Assembly (NCBI GenBank): GCA_041739225.1
Contig: JBGSOG010000033.1
Span: forward strand, 5,666-69,665
Direction of reading: 5' to 3'
Length of the DNA stretch: 64,000 nt
Source of the DNA: BOKV01 sp041739225
Lineage (GTDB): Bacteria > Pseudomonadota > Alphaproteobacteria > Rhizobiales > Rhizobiaceae
Of the stretch, positions 42,540 through 50,395 are shown piece after piece. The notes below the pieces were generated by a model. It saw only the letters and a program-made list of their open reading frames with translations. It was not told the origin of the DNA and did no database searches. Every line of letters starts with the position of its first letter. The stretch's first letter is position 1. A program made the translations under genes and the position numbers.

Positions 42540-44567
42540 TTGAACGAACTTGCCAAAATTGAAACTCCGGCAACAGAAATTGCCACCAACGACTTCCAGT
42601 CCCTCGGCCTCTCGCACGGAATTTTGAATTCCATTCAGGCTTTGGGATATGACACACCAACCCCGATCCAGGTAAGCGCCATCCCGTCTGTGCTGGCCGG
42701 GCGCGACCTGATGGGTCTGGCCCAGACCGGCACCGGCAAGACCGCTGCTTTTGGTTTGCCGCTGATCCAGTTGCTGCTTGATGAGAAAGCCCGGCCGGAG
42801 CCGCGTTGCGCCCGCTCATTGATTCTCGCCCCGACCCGCGAACTGGCCAACCAGATCGGCGACAGCTTGCGCGGTTTCGTCAAGCGCACCCCGCTGAAGA
42901 TTGTTACCGTCGTTGGCGGTGCTTCGATCAACACCCAGATCCGCAACCTTGAAAAAGGCACGGACATCCTCATTGCAACGCCGGGTCGCCTGCTTGATCT
43001 GGCAGAACGTCGCGCTGTCCGCATTGATTCGGCAAAGTTCCTCGTCCTCGACGAAGCCGACCAGATGCTGGACTTGGGCTTCATCCATGCGCTGCGCAAG
43101 ATTGCTTCGATGGTCGGTTCGCCGCGCCAGACGATGCTGTTTTCCGCAACAATGCCGCGTGAAATCGAACAATTGTCGAAAAGCTTCCTGACCAACCCGG
43201 TGCGCGTTGAAGCCAACCCGTCGGGCAAGACTGCCGACCGGGTAACACAGGCCGTCCATTTTGCCCGTCAGGGTGACAAGGCAAACCTGCTCAAGGACAT
43301 GCTTTTGCGCGATCCGGCGCATTTGTCGCTGGTTTTCGTTCGCACCAAGCATGGCGCTGAAAAACTTCTCAAAAACCTGATGGACAGCGGCATTGATGCA
43401 GCTTCCATCCATGGCAACAAGAGCCAGGGCCAGCGCGAGCGCGCCATTCGCGACTTTAAGGGTGGTGAAATCCGTGTGCTCGTGGCAACCGATGTTGCTG
43501 CACGCGGCATCGACATCCCCGGCGTGACACACGTTTACAACCACGACCTGCCGGAAGTGCCGGAAGCCTATGTTCACCGCATCGGCAGAACCGCCCGCGC
43601 GGGCGCAAGCGGCGAAGCCGTGAGCCTGTGCGCTCCGGATGAAAACCATTTGCTTCGGGCCATCGAACGCCTGACCGGTATTGTGCTGGACCGGGCAAAC
43701 GCTCCGGCACCACGCCAGCATAAATCGGCAGCCATTGTCGACGTGACCAATGGCACCGTTGAAACCGACGAAGTGCCGCAGCGCGAAGTGCGTCGCAATG
43801 GTGCGGGCAACAGCGATGGTGCCAATGGCGGCAAGCGCGAAGGCCAACGCAATGGACCAAGAAACGGCCAGCGCAATGGTCAAAGGGATGGCCAAAGGGA
43901 TGGTCAGCGCAGGGGTGGTCAGCATTCCGGCGAGCGCCCGTCTGGTTCCCGTCCCGCAGCCGAGCGTCCTTCGGGTGATCGTCCGGCGCATTTTGCTGGC
44001 CAGCGCAGCGAACATGGTGAAGGCCGCAGGTTTGGCGGCGAGCGTCCCGCCCGCAAGCCCGCACCTGCGCAGGCACCACGCGAGCCTTTTGTTGAAAAGG
44101 CACCGTTTGGCGTAAGCGTTCCATCGGGCGAACGCCGTACCAGCTTTGCCGCCCGCACCCCGGGCGCCGGTGAAGAATTTGCCACGCAGCGCCGGCCCGG
44201 ACGCAATGGCGCAAACCGCCATTCGGCTGAGGCGGCAAATGACACTGGCCGTGAAGGCCATCGGCACCATGCCCGCACGGGCGGAGCAGAACGCGCGCCG
44301 GAACGTGAAGGCGAATTCAAACCCCGCCGCCGCGGACCCAAGCCGTTTGGCGGCAAGCCGGCCAACCAGGAAAATGGCGCTGCAAAATTCGGCGCGCCAT
44401 CAGGTCCGGCACGCACCGGCGGCAAGCCGGCCCATGCACACAAGGGCGCAGGCAAACCACGCCAGGGCGGCGAACATCGCGCGGGTGAACAGCGTCAGGG
44501 TGAACCACGCGCTTCACGCCCAAACAACGGTCGCAACCGTCGTCCGGGCCGCGCAGCTTCCAACTGA
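42540..44567 (+). CDS. DEAD-box RNA helicase (RhlE/CsdA-like) with RGG-rich tail
   Basis: A 675-residue SF2 helicase: Q motif TPTPIQVSAIPSVLAGRD, motif I AQTGTGKTAAF, Ia PTRELANQI, II DEAD, III SAT, IV-V VATDVAARGIDIPGVTHVYNHD and VI HRIGRTARAG. From about residue 390 the chain is a low-complexity tail rich in G, R, N, Q and D, including NGQRNGQRDGQRDGQRRGG-type repeats at 43861-43920, typical of RNA-binding tails. The start is assigned by SD position; a longer form from ATG 42342 is possible. Likely in ribosome assembly or RNA decay at low temperature. Confidence 0.93.
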   Translation: MNELAKIETPATEIATNDFQSLGLSHGILNSIQALGYDTPTPIQVSAIPSVLAGRDLMGLAQTGTGKTAAFGLPLIQLLLDEKARPEPRCARSLILAPTRELANQIGDSLRGFVKRTPLKIVTVVGGASINTQIRNLEKGTDILIATPGRLLDLAERRAVRIDSAKFLVLDEADQMLDLGFIHALRKIASMVGSPRQTMLFSATMPREIEQLSKSFLTNPVRVEANPSGKTADRVTQAVHFARQGDKANLLKDMLLRDPAHLSLVFVRTKHGAEKLLKNLMDSGIDAASIHGNKSQGQRERAIRDFKGGEIRVLVATDVAARGIDIPGVTHVYNHDLPEVPEAYVHRIGRTARAGASGEAVSLCAPDENHLLRAIERLTGIVLDRANAPAPRQHKSAAIVDVTNGTVETDEVPQREVRRNGAGNSDGANGGKREGQRNGPRNGQRNGQRDGQRDGQRRGGQHSGERPSGSRPAAERPSGDRPAHFAGQRSEHGEGRRFGGERPARKPAPAQAPREPFVEKAPFGVSVPSGERRTSFAARTPGAGEEFATQRRPGRNGANRHSAEAANDTGREGHRHHARTGGAERAPEREGEFKPRRRGPKPFGGKPANQENGAAKFGAPSGPARTGGKPAHAHKGAGKPRQGGEHRAGEQRQGEPRASRPNNGRNRRPGRAASN

Positions 44568-44594
44568 GCGGATTTGACGGGCTGTACAAACATC

Positions 44595-44624
44595 AGGCGG
44601 TTGCCAACGGCAGCCGCCTTTTTT
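44595..44624 (+). terminator. Rho-independent terminator of the DEAD-box gene
   Basis: The stem AGGCGG / CCGCCT (44595-44600 and 44614-44619), extended by TGCC/GGCA, is followed by TTTTT. It lies 27 nt after the stop. Confidence 0.85.
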
Positions 44625-44784
44625 CATGCCGCACGGATGCGCGCTTGTATCTGGTCACGGGTGAGGCGATTGTCTAATGGACGAGGGCCGTGGAGGCAGA
44701 TTAGAAACGCACCGGTTGCGTGGCACCGGGGCTGTTTGGGCCCAGTCGGCAATGCCGCGCGGGCGCTGGTTCGGGAGAAATCGG

Positions 44785-46737
44785 ATGGACGTTAAGGTGC
44801 ACAAGGTCAAGGCAGCCTGGAAAAAAGGCGCGCTGATCGACAATGAAACTTATCTGAAATGGTATGATGAAAGCATCAAGAACCCGGACAAGTTCTGGGG
44901 CAAGCATGGCAAGCGCATCGACTGGTTCAAGCCCTATACGAAGGTGAAGAACACCTCGTTCAAGGGCAAGGTCGCCATCAAGTGGTACGAAGACGGCACC
45001 ACCAACGTCTCCCACAACTGCATAGACCGGCATTTGAAGAAGCGTGGCGACCAGGTGGCAATCATCTGGGAAGGCGACAACCCGTATGATGACAAGAAAA
45101 TCACCTACCGCGAACTTTCGGGCCATGTGAACCGGCTCGCTAATGTGATGAAGACCAACGGCGTCAAGAAAGGCGACCGTGTCACCATATACATGCCGAT
45201 GATCCCGGAAGCGGCGTACGCGATGCTGGCCTGCACCCGCATCGGCGCGATCCACTCGATTGTCTTCGGTGGATTCTCGCCCGACGCGCTGGCTGGCCGC
45301 ATCGTTGATTGCGAATCAAGTTTCGTGATCACTGCCGATGAAGGCCTGCGCGGCGGCAAGCCTGTGCCGCTCAAGGAAAACACCGACAAGGCGCTCGACA
45401 TAGCCGCGCACAACGGTTTCCGCGTCAAGAATGTGCTGGTTGTCCGGCGTACCGGCGGCAAGATTGCCTGGGCTCCGGGCCGTGACCTTTGGTACCACGA
45501 GGAAATGGTCAAGGCAGACCCGGTCTGCAAGCCGGAGCCGATGAAGGCGGAAGACCCGCTGTTCATCCTCTACACTTCCGGCTCGACCGGCAAGCCAAAG
45601 GGCGTTCTGCACACCACCGCCGGCTATCTGGTCTATGCCTCGATGACCCACCAATATGTCTTCGACTACCGCGAAGGCGACATTTACTGGTGCACCGCAG
45701 ATGTCGGCTGGGTTACCGGCCACAGCTATATTGTTTACGGCCCGCTGGCCAATGGCGCGACCACGCTGATGTTTGAAGGCGTTCCGAACTATCCAAGCCA
45801 GTCACGTTTCTGGGATGTCGTCGACAAGCACCAGGTCAACATTTTCTATACTGCGCCAACCGCCATTCGCTCTTTGATGGGTGCCGGCAATGCGCTGGTC
45901 GAGAAAACCTCGCGCAAATCATTGCGTGTTCTTGGCTCGGTTGGCGAACCGATCAATCCGGAAGCGTGGAACTGGTATTACGACATTGTCGGTGACAAGC
46001 GCTGCCCGATTGTCGATACCTGGTGGCAAACAGAGACTGGCGGCATTCTGATCACGCCGCTGCCGGGAGCAACCGATCTGAAGGCCGGCTCGGCAACCCG
46101 CCCGTTCTTCGGCGTTGCCCCGCAGCTGGTCGACAATGAAGGCAAGGTGCTGGATGGCGCCAGCGACGGCAATTTGTGCATCACCGATTCCTGGCCCGGC
46201 CAGATGCGCACGGTCTATGGCGACCATGAGCGCTTCATCCAGACCTACTTCTCCACCTACAAGGGCAAGTATTTCACCGGCGACGGCTGCCGCCGCGATG
46301 CCGATGGCTACTACTGGATCACCGGTCGTGTTGACGATGTCATCAACGTGTCCGGCCCCCGCATGGGCACAGCAGAAGTCGAATCCGCATTGGTCAGCCA
46401 TCATCTGGTGTCTGAAGCAGCCGTGGTCGGCTATCCGCATGACATCAAGGGACAGGGCATTTATTGCTATGTCACGCTGATGGCAGGTGTGGACGGCAAT
46501 GATGACCTGCGCAAGGAACTGGTCAACCACGTACGCAAGGAAATCGGCCCGATTGCCTCGCCCGACAAGATCCAGTTCTCGCCTGGCCTGCCAAAAACCC
46601 GTTCCGGCAAGATCATGCGACTCATCCTGCGCAAGATCGCCGAGGATGATTTTGGCGCGTTGGGTGACACTTCCACCCTCGCCGACCCGGCAGTGGTGGA
46701 TGATCTCATTACCCATCGCCAGAACAAAAAAGCCTGA
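44785..46737 (+). CDS. acs: Acetyl-coenzyme A synthetase
   Basis: The 650-residue AMP-forming synthetase activates acetate. The AMP-binding core is LYTSGSTGKPKGVLHT, with WWQTETGGILITPLPG, and the acetylation-site lysine in the C-terminal SGKIMRLILRKIA. ATG 44785 has GGGAG at a good distance; the in-frame codon at 44677 is not supported by the family. Length matches Acs. No regulator is adjacent; a hairpin terminator follows. Confidence 0.96.
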   Translation: MDVKVHKVKAAWKKGALIDNETYLKWYDESIKNPDKFWGKHGKRIDWFKPYTKVKNTSFKGKVAIKWYEDGTTNVSHNCIDRHLKKRGDQVAIIWEGDNPYDDKKITYRELSGHVNRLANVMKTNGVKKGDRVTIYMPMIPEAAYAMLACTRIGAIHSIVFGGFSPDALAGRIVDCESSFVITADEGLRGGKPVPLKENTDKALDIAAHNGFRVKNVLVVRRTGGKIAWAPGRDLWYHEEMVKADPVCKPEPMKAEDPLFILYTSGSTGKPKGVLHTTAGYLVYASMTHQYVFDYREGDIYWCTADVGWVTGHSYIVYGPLANGATTLMFEGVPNYPSQSRFWDVVDKHQVNIFYTAPTAIRSLMGAGNALVEKTSRKSLRVLGSVGEPINPEAWNWYYDIVGDKRCPIVDTWWQTETGGILITPLPGATDLKAGSATRPFFGVAPQLVDNEGKVLDGASDGNLCITDSWPGQMRTVYGDHERFIQTYFSTYKGKYFTGDGCRRDADGYYWITGRVDDVINVSGPRMGTAEVESALVSHHLVSEAAVVGYPHDIKGQGIYCYVTLMAGVDGNDDLRKELVNHVRKEIGPIASPDKIQFSPGLPKTRSGKIMRLILRKIAEDDFGALGDTSTLADPAVVDDLITHRQNKKA

Positions 46738-46745
46738 GGAAGCCG

Positions 46746-46778
46746 CCCCTCCCTGTAATCGGGGAGGGGTACATTTTT
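46746..46778 (+). terminator. Rho-independent terminator of acs
   Basis: A perfect 8-bp G+C stem CCCCTCCC / GGGAGGGG (46746-46753 and 46762-46769) with an 8-nt loop is followed by TACATTTTTCTG, a modest T tract. It ends 41 nt after the acs stop. Confidence 0.75.
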
Positions 46779-46843
46779 CTGAAACAGCCCCCCTTGCACT
46801 TTTGCGCGATTCGCCCCAGCTTGTGGGGGTTATCAACCAACTG

Positions 46844-46857
46844 AAAGGAGGTGATCC
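46844..46857 (+). promoter_or_regulatory. Full-length Shine-Dalgarno sequence
   Basis: AAAGGAGGTGATCC is the exact complement of the last 14 bases of bacterial 16S rRNA (GGATCACCTCCTTT). Pairing of this length is unusual for a ribosome-binding site; its end is 1 nt ahead of the ATG at 46859, and the GGAGG core is at the ideal spacing. A chance match of 14 nt is improbable but antisense rRNA remnant cannot be excluded. Confidence 0.75.
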
Positions 46858-46858
46858 G

Positions 46859-46921
46859 ATGTCGAGTGATTTCCGGAATGCAGGCTTGAGCGGATCGTCA
46901 TTCCGTCGGAGCAGCCTCTGA
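46859..46921 (+). CDS. Putative 20-residue small protein
   Basis: The frame runs ATG to TGA. The peptide starts MSSDFRNAGL and ends SFRRSSL; it is rich in serine (7 of 20) and arginine (3), with no hydrophobic segment. It lies behind an extreme Shine-Dalgarno sequence (46844-46857) and between two terminator hairpins. I do not recognise a family. Translation is inferred from that signal only; the length prevents any homology judgement by eye. Confidence 0.5.
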   Translation: MSSDFRNAGLSGSSFRRSSL

Positions 46922-46936
46922 CAGAACTGGCGTGAG

Positions 46937-46960
46937 GCAGGCGGACAACCCGCCTTTTGC
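46937..46960 (+). terminator. Terminator hairpin of the small ORF unit
   Basis: AGGCGG / CCGCCT (46939-46944 and 46950-46955) with a short loop is followed by TTTTGCC. It ends the small transcription unit 16-40 nt after its stop codon. Confidence 0.6.
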
Positions 46961-46986
46961 CTTGCATATACCGAGCAAAATCGCGG

Positions 46987-47016
46987 CGCCGCCCCCTCAA
47001 AAGGGCGGCGTTTTTG
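46987..47016 (+). terminator. Second terminator hairpin, small ORF unit / lemA 3' end
   Basis: The 8-bp stem CGCCGCCC / GGGCGGCG (46987-46994 and 47003-47010) is followed by TTTTTGTTG. It serves the plus-strand small unit. On the opposite strand it lies downstream of the lemA stop, where the sequence after the stem is GCGA, so lemA termination is less clear. Confidence 0.7.
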
Positions 47017-47059
47017 TTGTCAGGAACTTGGCACAAATGAAGGCTGTGGCAGTGCCGTA

Positions 47060-47626
47060 TCAAAGCCCCAGCGACGGCGCTTCCTGCACAAACACCCGCT
47101 CAACGCCCAGATCGAAGAACCGGCGAATGCGCATGCCGCTTCCCTTGCCGATCAGATTGCCGGGAAACTGTGTCAGTGTCGCGTTGTATTCGCCGACTGC
47201 AAGGTTGAAGAACCGGCGGGTAGCCGCGAGCTTGTGCTCAACATCGGTAAGTTCACGGCGCAGTTCCTGATAATGCGGCGCGCCGTTGATTTTCGGGTTT
47301 TCCCCCACAGCCTGCATCAGCTGGGTCAAATTGACCGAGACATTGTTCTCGGCCTTGATTCGCAGTTCCTGCGTTGCGGCCTGCAATGCTTCGGTGCGCG
47401 CTGCCAACACCTTGTCGAGCATTTCCTTTTCATAGGTGATGTAGCTGCGGACGGTTTCGGCAAACAACGGGATCAAATCATGGCGATAACGCAGCTGCAC
47501 ATCAATGTCGGCAAAAGACTGGTCACACCGCTGCAACAGTTTGGCGAGGCGGTTGTGCGTACCAATTGCCATAAATCCGACCAATGCTACACCAACACCT
47601 GTACCGATCAATACTTCAGTAATCAT
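47060..47626 (-). CDS. lemA: LemA family membrane protein
   Basis: A 188-residue protein of the LemA family: one N-terminal membrane helix (VLIGTGVGVALVGFMAIG), then a helical domain with FADIDVQLRYRHDLIPLFAETVRSY, the family signature, and ELRRELTDVEHKLAATRRFFN with YNATLTQFPGNL. Function is not settled; it is often next to M48 proteases or PspA-like proteins, as here. It is divergent from the pspA-like gene over 179 nt. ATG 47626 was chosen over 47695. Confidence 0.9.
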   Translation of the reverse strand: MITEVLIGTGVGVALVGFMAIGTHNRLAKLLQRCDQSFADIDVQLRYRHDLIPLFAETVRSYITYEKEMLDKVLAARTEALQAATQELRIKAENNVSVNLTQLMQAVGENPKINGAPHYQELRRELTDVEHKLAATRRFFNLAVGEYNATLTQFPGNLIGKGSGMRIRRFFDLGVERVFVQEAPSLGL

Positions 47627-47805
47627 GTTTTCTGCCCCGCGTTTTGATGACTGCCAACAACATTGCACAGACGGGTAAATCATTCCTGAAAACAAGAATC
47701 AAAATACTTTACGTTATTTTCAAACCTGTCTGCCTATGTTCCCGCATCAAGGCAAGGCAACGCAAATCAAAAGCGAGCCTGCACTACAGGGAGCGGAGTA
47801 TTTTC

Positions 47806-48489
47806 ATGAGCGAGAACATTGGCGTGCGCGTTCGGCGCATCATTTCAGCAAACCTCAACAGCCTTGTCGATGCGATGGAACAATCCAACGCCGACGGCAT
47901 TATGCGTGAAGCAATCCGCGAAGTGGAGCGGGCGCTTGACGACGTGAAGTCGGAGCTTGGCAAAACCATGGCGGCGAAGGCCCAATGCCAACGCGCCATA
48001 ACACGCACCCGCGAAAAGATTTCGGAACACGGAGACAAGGCGGCGTTCGCAATTGAACAGGGACGCGAAGATTTGGCCGCAGCCGCAATCGCCCGGCAGA
48101 TTGATCTCGAGCGTCACATTCCGGTGTTTGAGGCAACCCTTGCCACGCACAACGAAAAGGAAGCCGAGCTGAACAGCTATGCCGGCGCCCTTTCAGCCCG
48201 CATGGCAGAAATGGAGTGCGATCTCGCCGCATTTTCGCAAGCCGGGATGATGAATGCACCCGATGACCACATGAACACCGCAAACAGCACCGTTCAATCA
48301 GCCGAACGCCGCGCGGAAAATGCCGGTCGCACCTTTGACCGTGTTCTCGGCGGAACTATGGGTGCCGGCACTCCGCAATCAAAGGCACTGCGCGAGACTG
48401 CCGCACAATTGCACGAACTCGACAAACTGCAGCGCGACGACGACATCGGCCAGAGACTGGCGGCCCTCAAGGCAAGCCGCGCCGGGTAA
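47806..48489 (+). CDS. PspA/IM30 family membrane-associated coiled-coil protein
   Basis: A 227-residue protein predicted to be almost all coiled coil: VRVRRIISANLNSLVDAMEQ (N-terminal amphipathic membrane-binding region), then long charged helices with heptads to residue 150, and a C-terminal helical hairpin. This is the PspA/Vipp1 (IM30) pattern; members bind membranes damaged by loss of proton motive force and form ESCRT-III-like rods. GGGAGCGGAG precedes ATG 47806. It is followed by the M48 protease gene 63 nt on. Confidence 0.85.
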   Translation: MSENIGVRVRRIISANLNSLVDAMEQSNADGIMREAIREVERALDDVKSELGKTMAAKAQCQRAITRTREKISEHGDKAAFAIEQGREDLAAAAIARQIDLERHIPVFEATLATHNEKEAELNSYAGALSARMAEMECDLAAFSQAGMMNAPDDHMNTANSTVQSAERRAENAGRTFDRVLGGTMGAGTPQSKALRETAAQLHELDKLQRDDDIGQRLAALKASRAG

Positions 48490-48552
48490 GCCGGGAAAAG
48501 TTGCTTTTTCGCAAACAGCTTTCAGTACCAATGCGCCTCAGGGAGAAACCGC

Positions 48553-50031
48553 GTGTTCTCAGTCAACGGCCTGTACGGCCACATCCGGCGCAACAACGCC
48601 AAGACAGCAGTGCTTGCCTCTGGCTTCGTGCTGCTTTTCCTGCTGACCCACGCTTTGATACGGCTGATTATAACAGCGGTTACCCTTGCGATGGATCGCA
48701 ACCCGGCGAACTGGGGTTTGGTTGGTATCGGCTCTGCACCAGGGGTTTTAACCTGGCCGATGGGTGCAGGTACCACAAACGGCAGTGGTGTGTTTGCGGT
48801 TTCATCATCACAAGTGAATTTCAAAAGCATCGACGTTTTGCCACCAGAACTGGTGCCGCCATTGGCCAAGGGATTTGGCCTTTTGGGTGAAGCAATGGCC
48901 CACACCAGCTTTGTCGACCTTGAGACAGCGGCCATGCTGGTTGCAGGATTTGCCATGGTGGTCTGGGGAACTTTGAAAAATGCCTGGTTCATCGACCGGG
49001 CAACCAGTGCCCACAAGATGACCCGGACCGATAACCGGCCGCTGTTCGAGATGGTTGACAATCTTGCAATTTCCTCGGGCATTCCAGCGCCCGCAATCGA
49101 AATCATCAACAGCCCGGCCATGAACGCTTATGCCAGCGGATTGACGGTCAACAAGGCCCGAATCGGTTTGACCCGCGGCCTCATCGAGAACCTTGACCGC
49201 GATGAGCTGGAAGCGGTCATTGCCCACGAAATGACGCATGTGATGCAAGCCGATTCACGGCTGATGGCAGTTGCCAAGGCCTGTCTCGACATCGTCATTC
49301 CCTATCGAAACAACAAGCAGTTCAAGACCAAGGGACAGATCCTCATTCACATCGTACTTGGCGCAATTGGTCTGGGCATGTTGTTTGGCTGGGCTGTTTA
49401 TCTGGCGTTCGCTGCATTTTTTGTTGGCGTCACACTGTTCGGCTTCCTGACAAAAGCACTGATCCTGCATTCACGTGAATACGTTGCAGATGCCGGTGCC
49501 ATTGAACTGACCAAAAACCCTGCTGCCCTTATTTCGGCACTTTTGAAAATATCGGGCAAGCAGGAAAAACTGCAGCTCTCTACCGGTTCCATGGCGATCA
49601 TGATTGATGGTCCCGACGGCGGATTGTTCTCCACGCATCCGACAATCGAAAGCCGGATTGAAGCGATCCGTGAACATGCCCGTGTCAACGGCTTTGATGT
49701 CACCGCCCACCGCAACCGGCAACTCGATGCAGTTGGCGGGCGCAAACCCGGAAGTCTAGCAAACCCGGGTTTCGGACTGCGGAATCAGAAGTCGTTAGGT
49801 GCAGCCGCCGCGACGCATGCCATTGCCAGCGAAGCACAGGCAATCTGGCAAGATGCGCCTGTATTTGGCTCAAACAAACTGTCAGAGCAAACATTGCTTG
49901 ACGAATTGACGGGCTCGGTCAAAAGCCTGCCGGGCAAAATTGGACGCGGGATAGGACTTTATGTGGCTTTCATCATTTTCATGATGGTCGGCGCACCGAT
50001 GCTGACAACCGTCATTGGATTGTTCCGCTAA
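48553..50031 (+). CDS. M48 family membrane metalloprotease
   Basis: A 492-residue M48 (HtpX/Ste24-like) protease with N-terminal membrane helices (AVLASGFVLLFLLTHALIRL and a later segment around ETAAMLVAGFAMVVW), zinc motif VIAHEMTHVMQADSRL near residue 224, and the third ligand in the REYVADAGAIEL block. The GTG start at 48553 has GGGAG upstream. It is the second M48-type enzyme in this window beside htpX, and lies in a lemA/pspA context. Probable role: turnover of damaged inner-membrane proteins. Confidence 0.9.
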   Translation: MFSVNGLYGHIRRNNAKTAVLASGFVLLFLLTHALIRLIITAVTLAMDRNPANWGLVGIGSAPGVLTWPMGAGTTNGSGVFAVSSSQVNFKSIDVLPPELVPPLAKGFGLLGEAMAHTSFVDLETAAMLVAGFAMVVWGTLKNAWFIDRATSAHKMTRTDNRPLFEMVDNLAISSGIPAPAIEIINSPAMNAYASGLTVNKARIGLTRGLIENLDRDELEAVIAHEMTHVMQADSRLMAVAKACLDIVIPYRNNKQFKTKGQILIHIVLGAIGLGMLFGWAVYLAFAAFFVGVTLFGFLTKALILHSREYVADAGAIELTKNPAALISALLKISGKQEKLQLSTGSMAIMIDGPDGGLFSTHPTIESRIEAIREHARVNGFDVTAHRNRQLDAVGGRKPGSLANPGFGLRNQKSLGAAAATHAIASEAQAIWQDAPVFGSNKLSEQTLLDELTGSVKSLPGKIGRGIGLYVAFIIFMMVGAPMLTTVIGLFR

Positions 50032-50076
50032 ACCGCGCCTTGCCAATAAGCCGCCTGCAAATTCGCTGGAAAGAAC

Positions 50077-50183
50077 GAAGCCCGCCGGGGGAGGAGGATC
50101 CGGCGGGCTTCATTACTGTGCCCCGGCAAGGGAGGAGGATTTGCCGGAACTCAACCGGGACATGGGAGGAGGATATGTCCGGG
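50077..50183 (-). ncRNA. Three tandem hairpins with CCUCCUCCC loops (CcsR/cuckoo-like sRNA)
   Basis: Three hairpins each carry the identical 11-nt loop GGGAGGAGGAT (50089-50099, 50130-50140, 50164-50174) on the plus strand, i.e. ATCCTCCTCCC on the minus strand. Stems differ yet pair: a perfect 12 bp (GAAGCCCGCCGG, 50077-50088), a perfect 7 bp (CCGGCAA, 50123-50129) and 6 bp (GGACAT, 50158-50163) plus two pairs past a bulge. Stem covariation with loop conservation argues for RNA. On the minus strand the last, 12-bp hairpin is followed by GTTCTTTCC and could end the RNA. CCUCCUCCC loops define the CcsR/cuckoo anti-Shine-Dalgarno sRNAs of alphaproteobacteria. AT-rich TATATT at 50229-50234 could be its -10 box. 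I see no DUF1127 gene nearby. Confidence 0.6.
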
Positions 50184-50311
50184 TCGATTGGGTCGGCGCA
50201 GCAATCTCATGCGCGCCTTTGTAAAATTAATATATGCGCTGTTTCTAATTTGTGCAGTGCAAAATTTTCAATGCTGCTATGCGAAAAATTCATGGCAATT
50301 GAACAATTACG
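50184..50311. other. AT-rich intergenic stretch
   Basis: This part of the 364-nt gap between the M48 gene and the vWA gene has a clear AT-rich core (50221-50275) that may hold a promoter for the minus-strand hairpin RNA. I see no gene in it. Confidence 0.4.
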
Positions 50312-50340
50312 GCAAAAAGCCCGGTGATTGCGCATCGGGC
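50312..50340 (-). terminator. Rho-independent terminator of the vWA/TadG gene
   Basis: On the minus strand the GCCCG/CGGGC stem (50319-50323 and 50336-50340) is followed by TTTTT. It lies about 56 nt past the stop of the vWA gene. Confidence 0.65.
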
Positions 50341-50395
50341 GATGATGTTTTCTACGCCATGCCGCTTTTTTGGGCGACCTGTGGGTCGCCGACAG

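Larger units (their letters stand above)
46814..46960 (+). other. Putative small transcription unit carrying a 20-codon ORF
   Basis: Between the acs terminator and the lemA gene lies a unit that holds, in order, a short hairpin CCCCA/TGGGG (46814-46828), the full Shine-Dalgarno sequence AAAGGAGGTGATCC (46844-46857), the small ORF 46859-46921, and a terminator hairpin at 46937-46960. It reads opposite to lemA and has no other gene behind it. No promoter could be assigned. It may be a dual-function sRNA or a small-protein mRNA. Confidence 0.45.

Noticed and set aside
42816..44270. Antisense 484-codon open frame over the helicase gene
   Set aside because: It is in the shadow of the GC-rich, repetitive DEAD-box tail; the helicase motifs prove the plus-strand gene.
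46844..46857. Antisense 16S rRNA fragment
   Set aside because: Only 14 bases match the rRNA 3' end and the flanks do not; the placement before an ATG favours a ribosome-binding site, though this is noted as an alternative.
50089..50174. Three identical 11-nt repeats as a CRISPR array or tandem-repeat locus
   Set aside because: The repeats are too short, spacing is uneven (41 and 34 nt) and flanks form paired stems around each, which fits RNA hairpins.
50015..50224. Open frame over the three hairpins
   Set aside because: It starts inside the M48 gene end and runs through the repeated hairpins; its peptide is determined by the GGGAGGAGG loops and is unlikely to be selected as protein.
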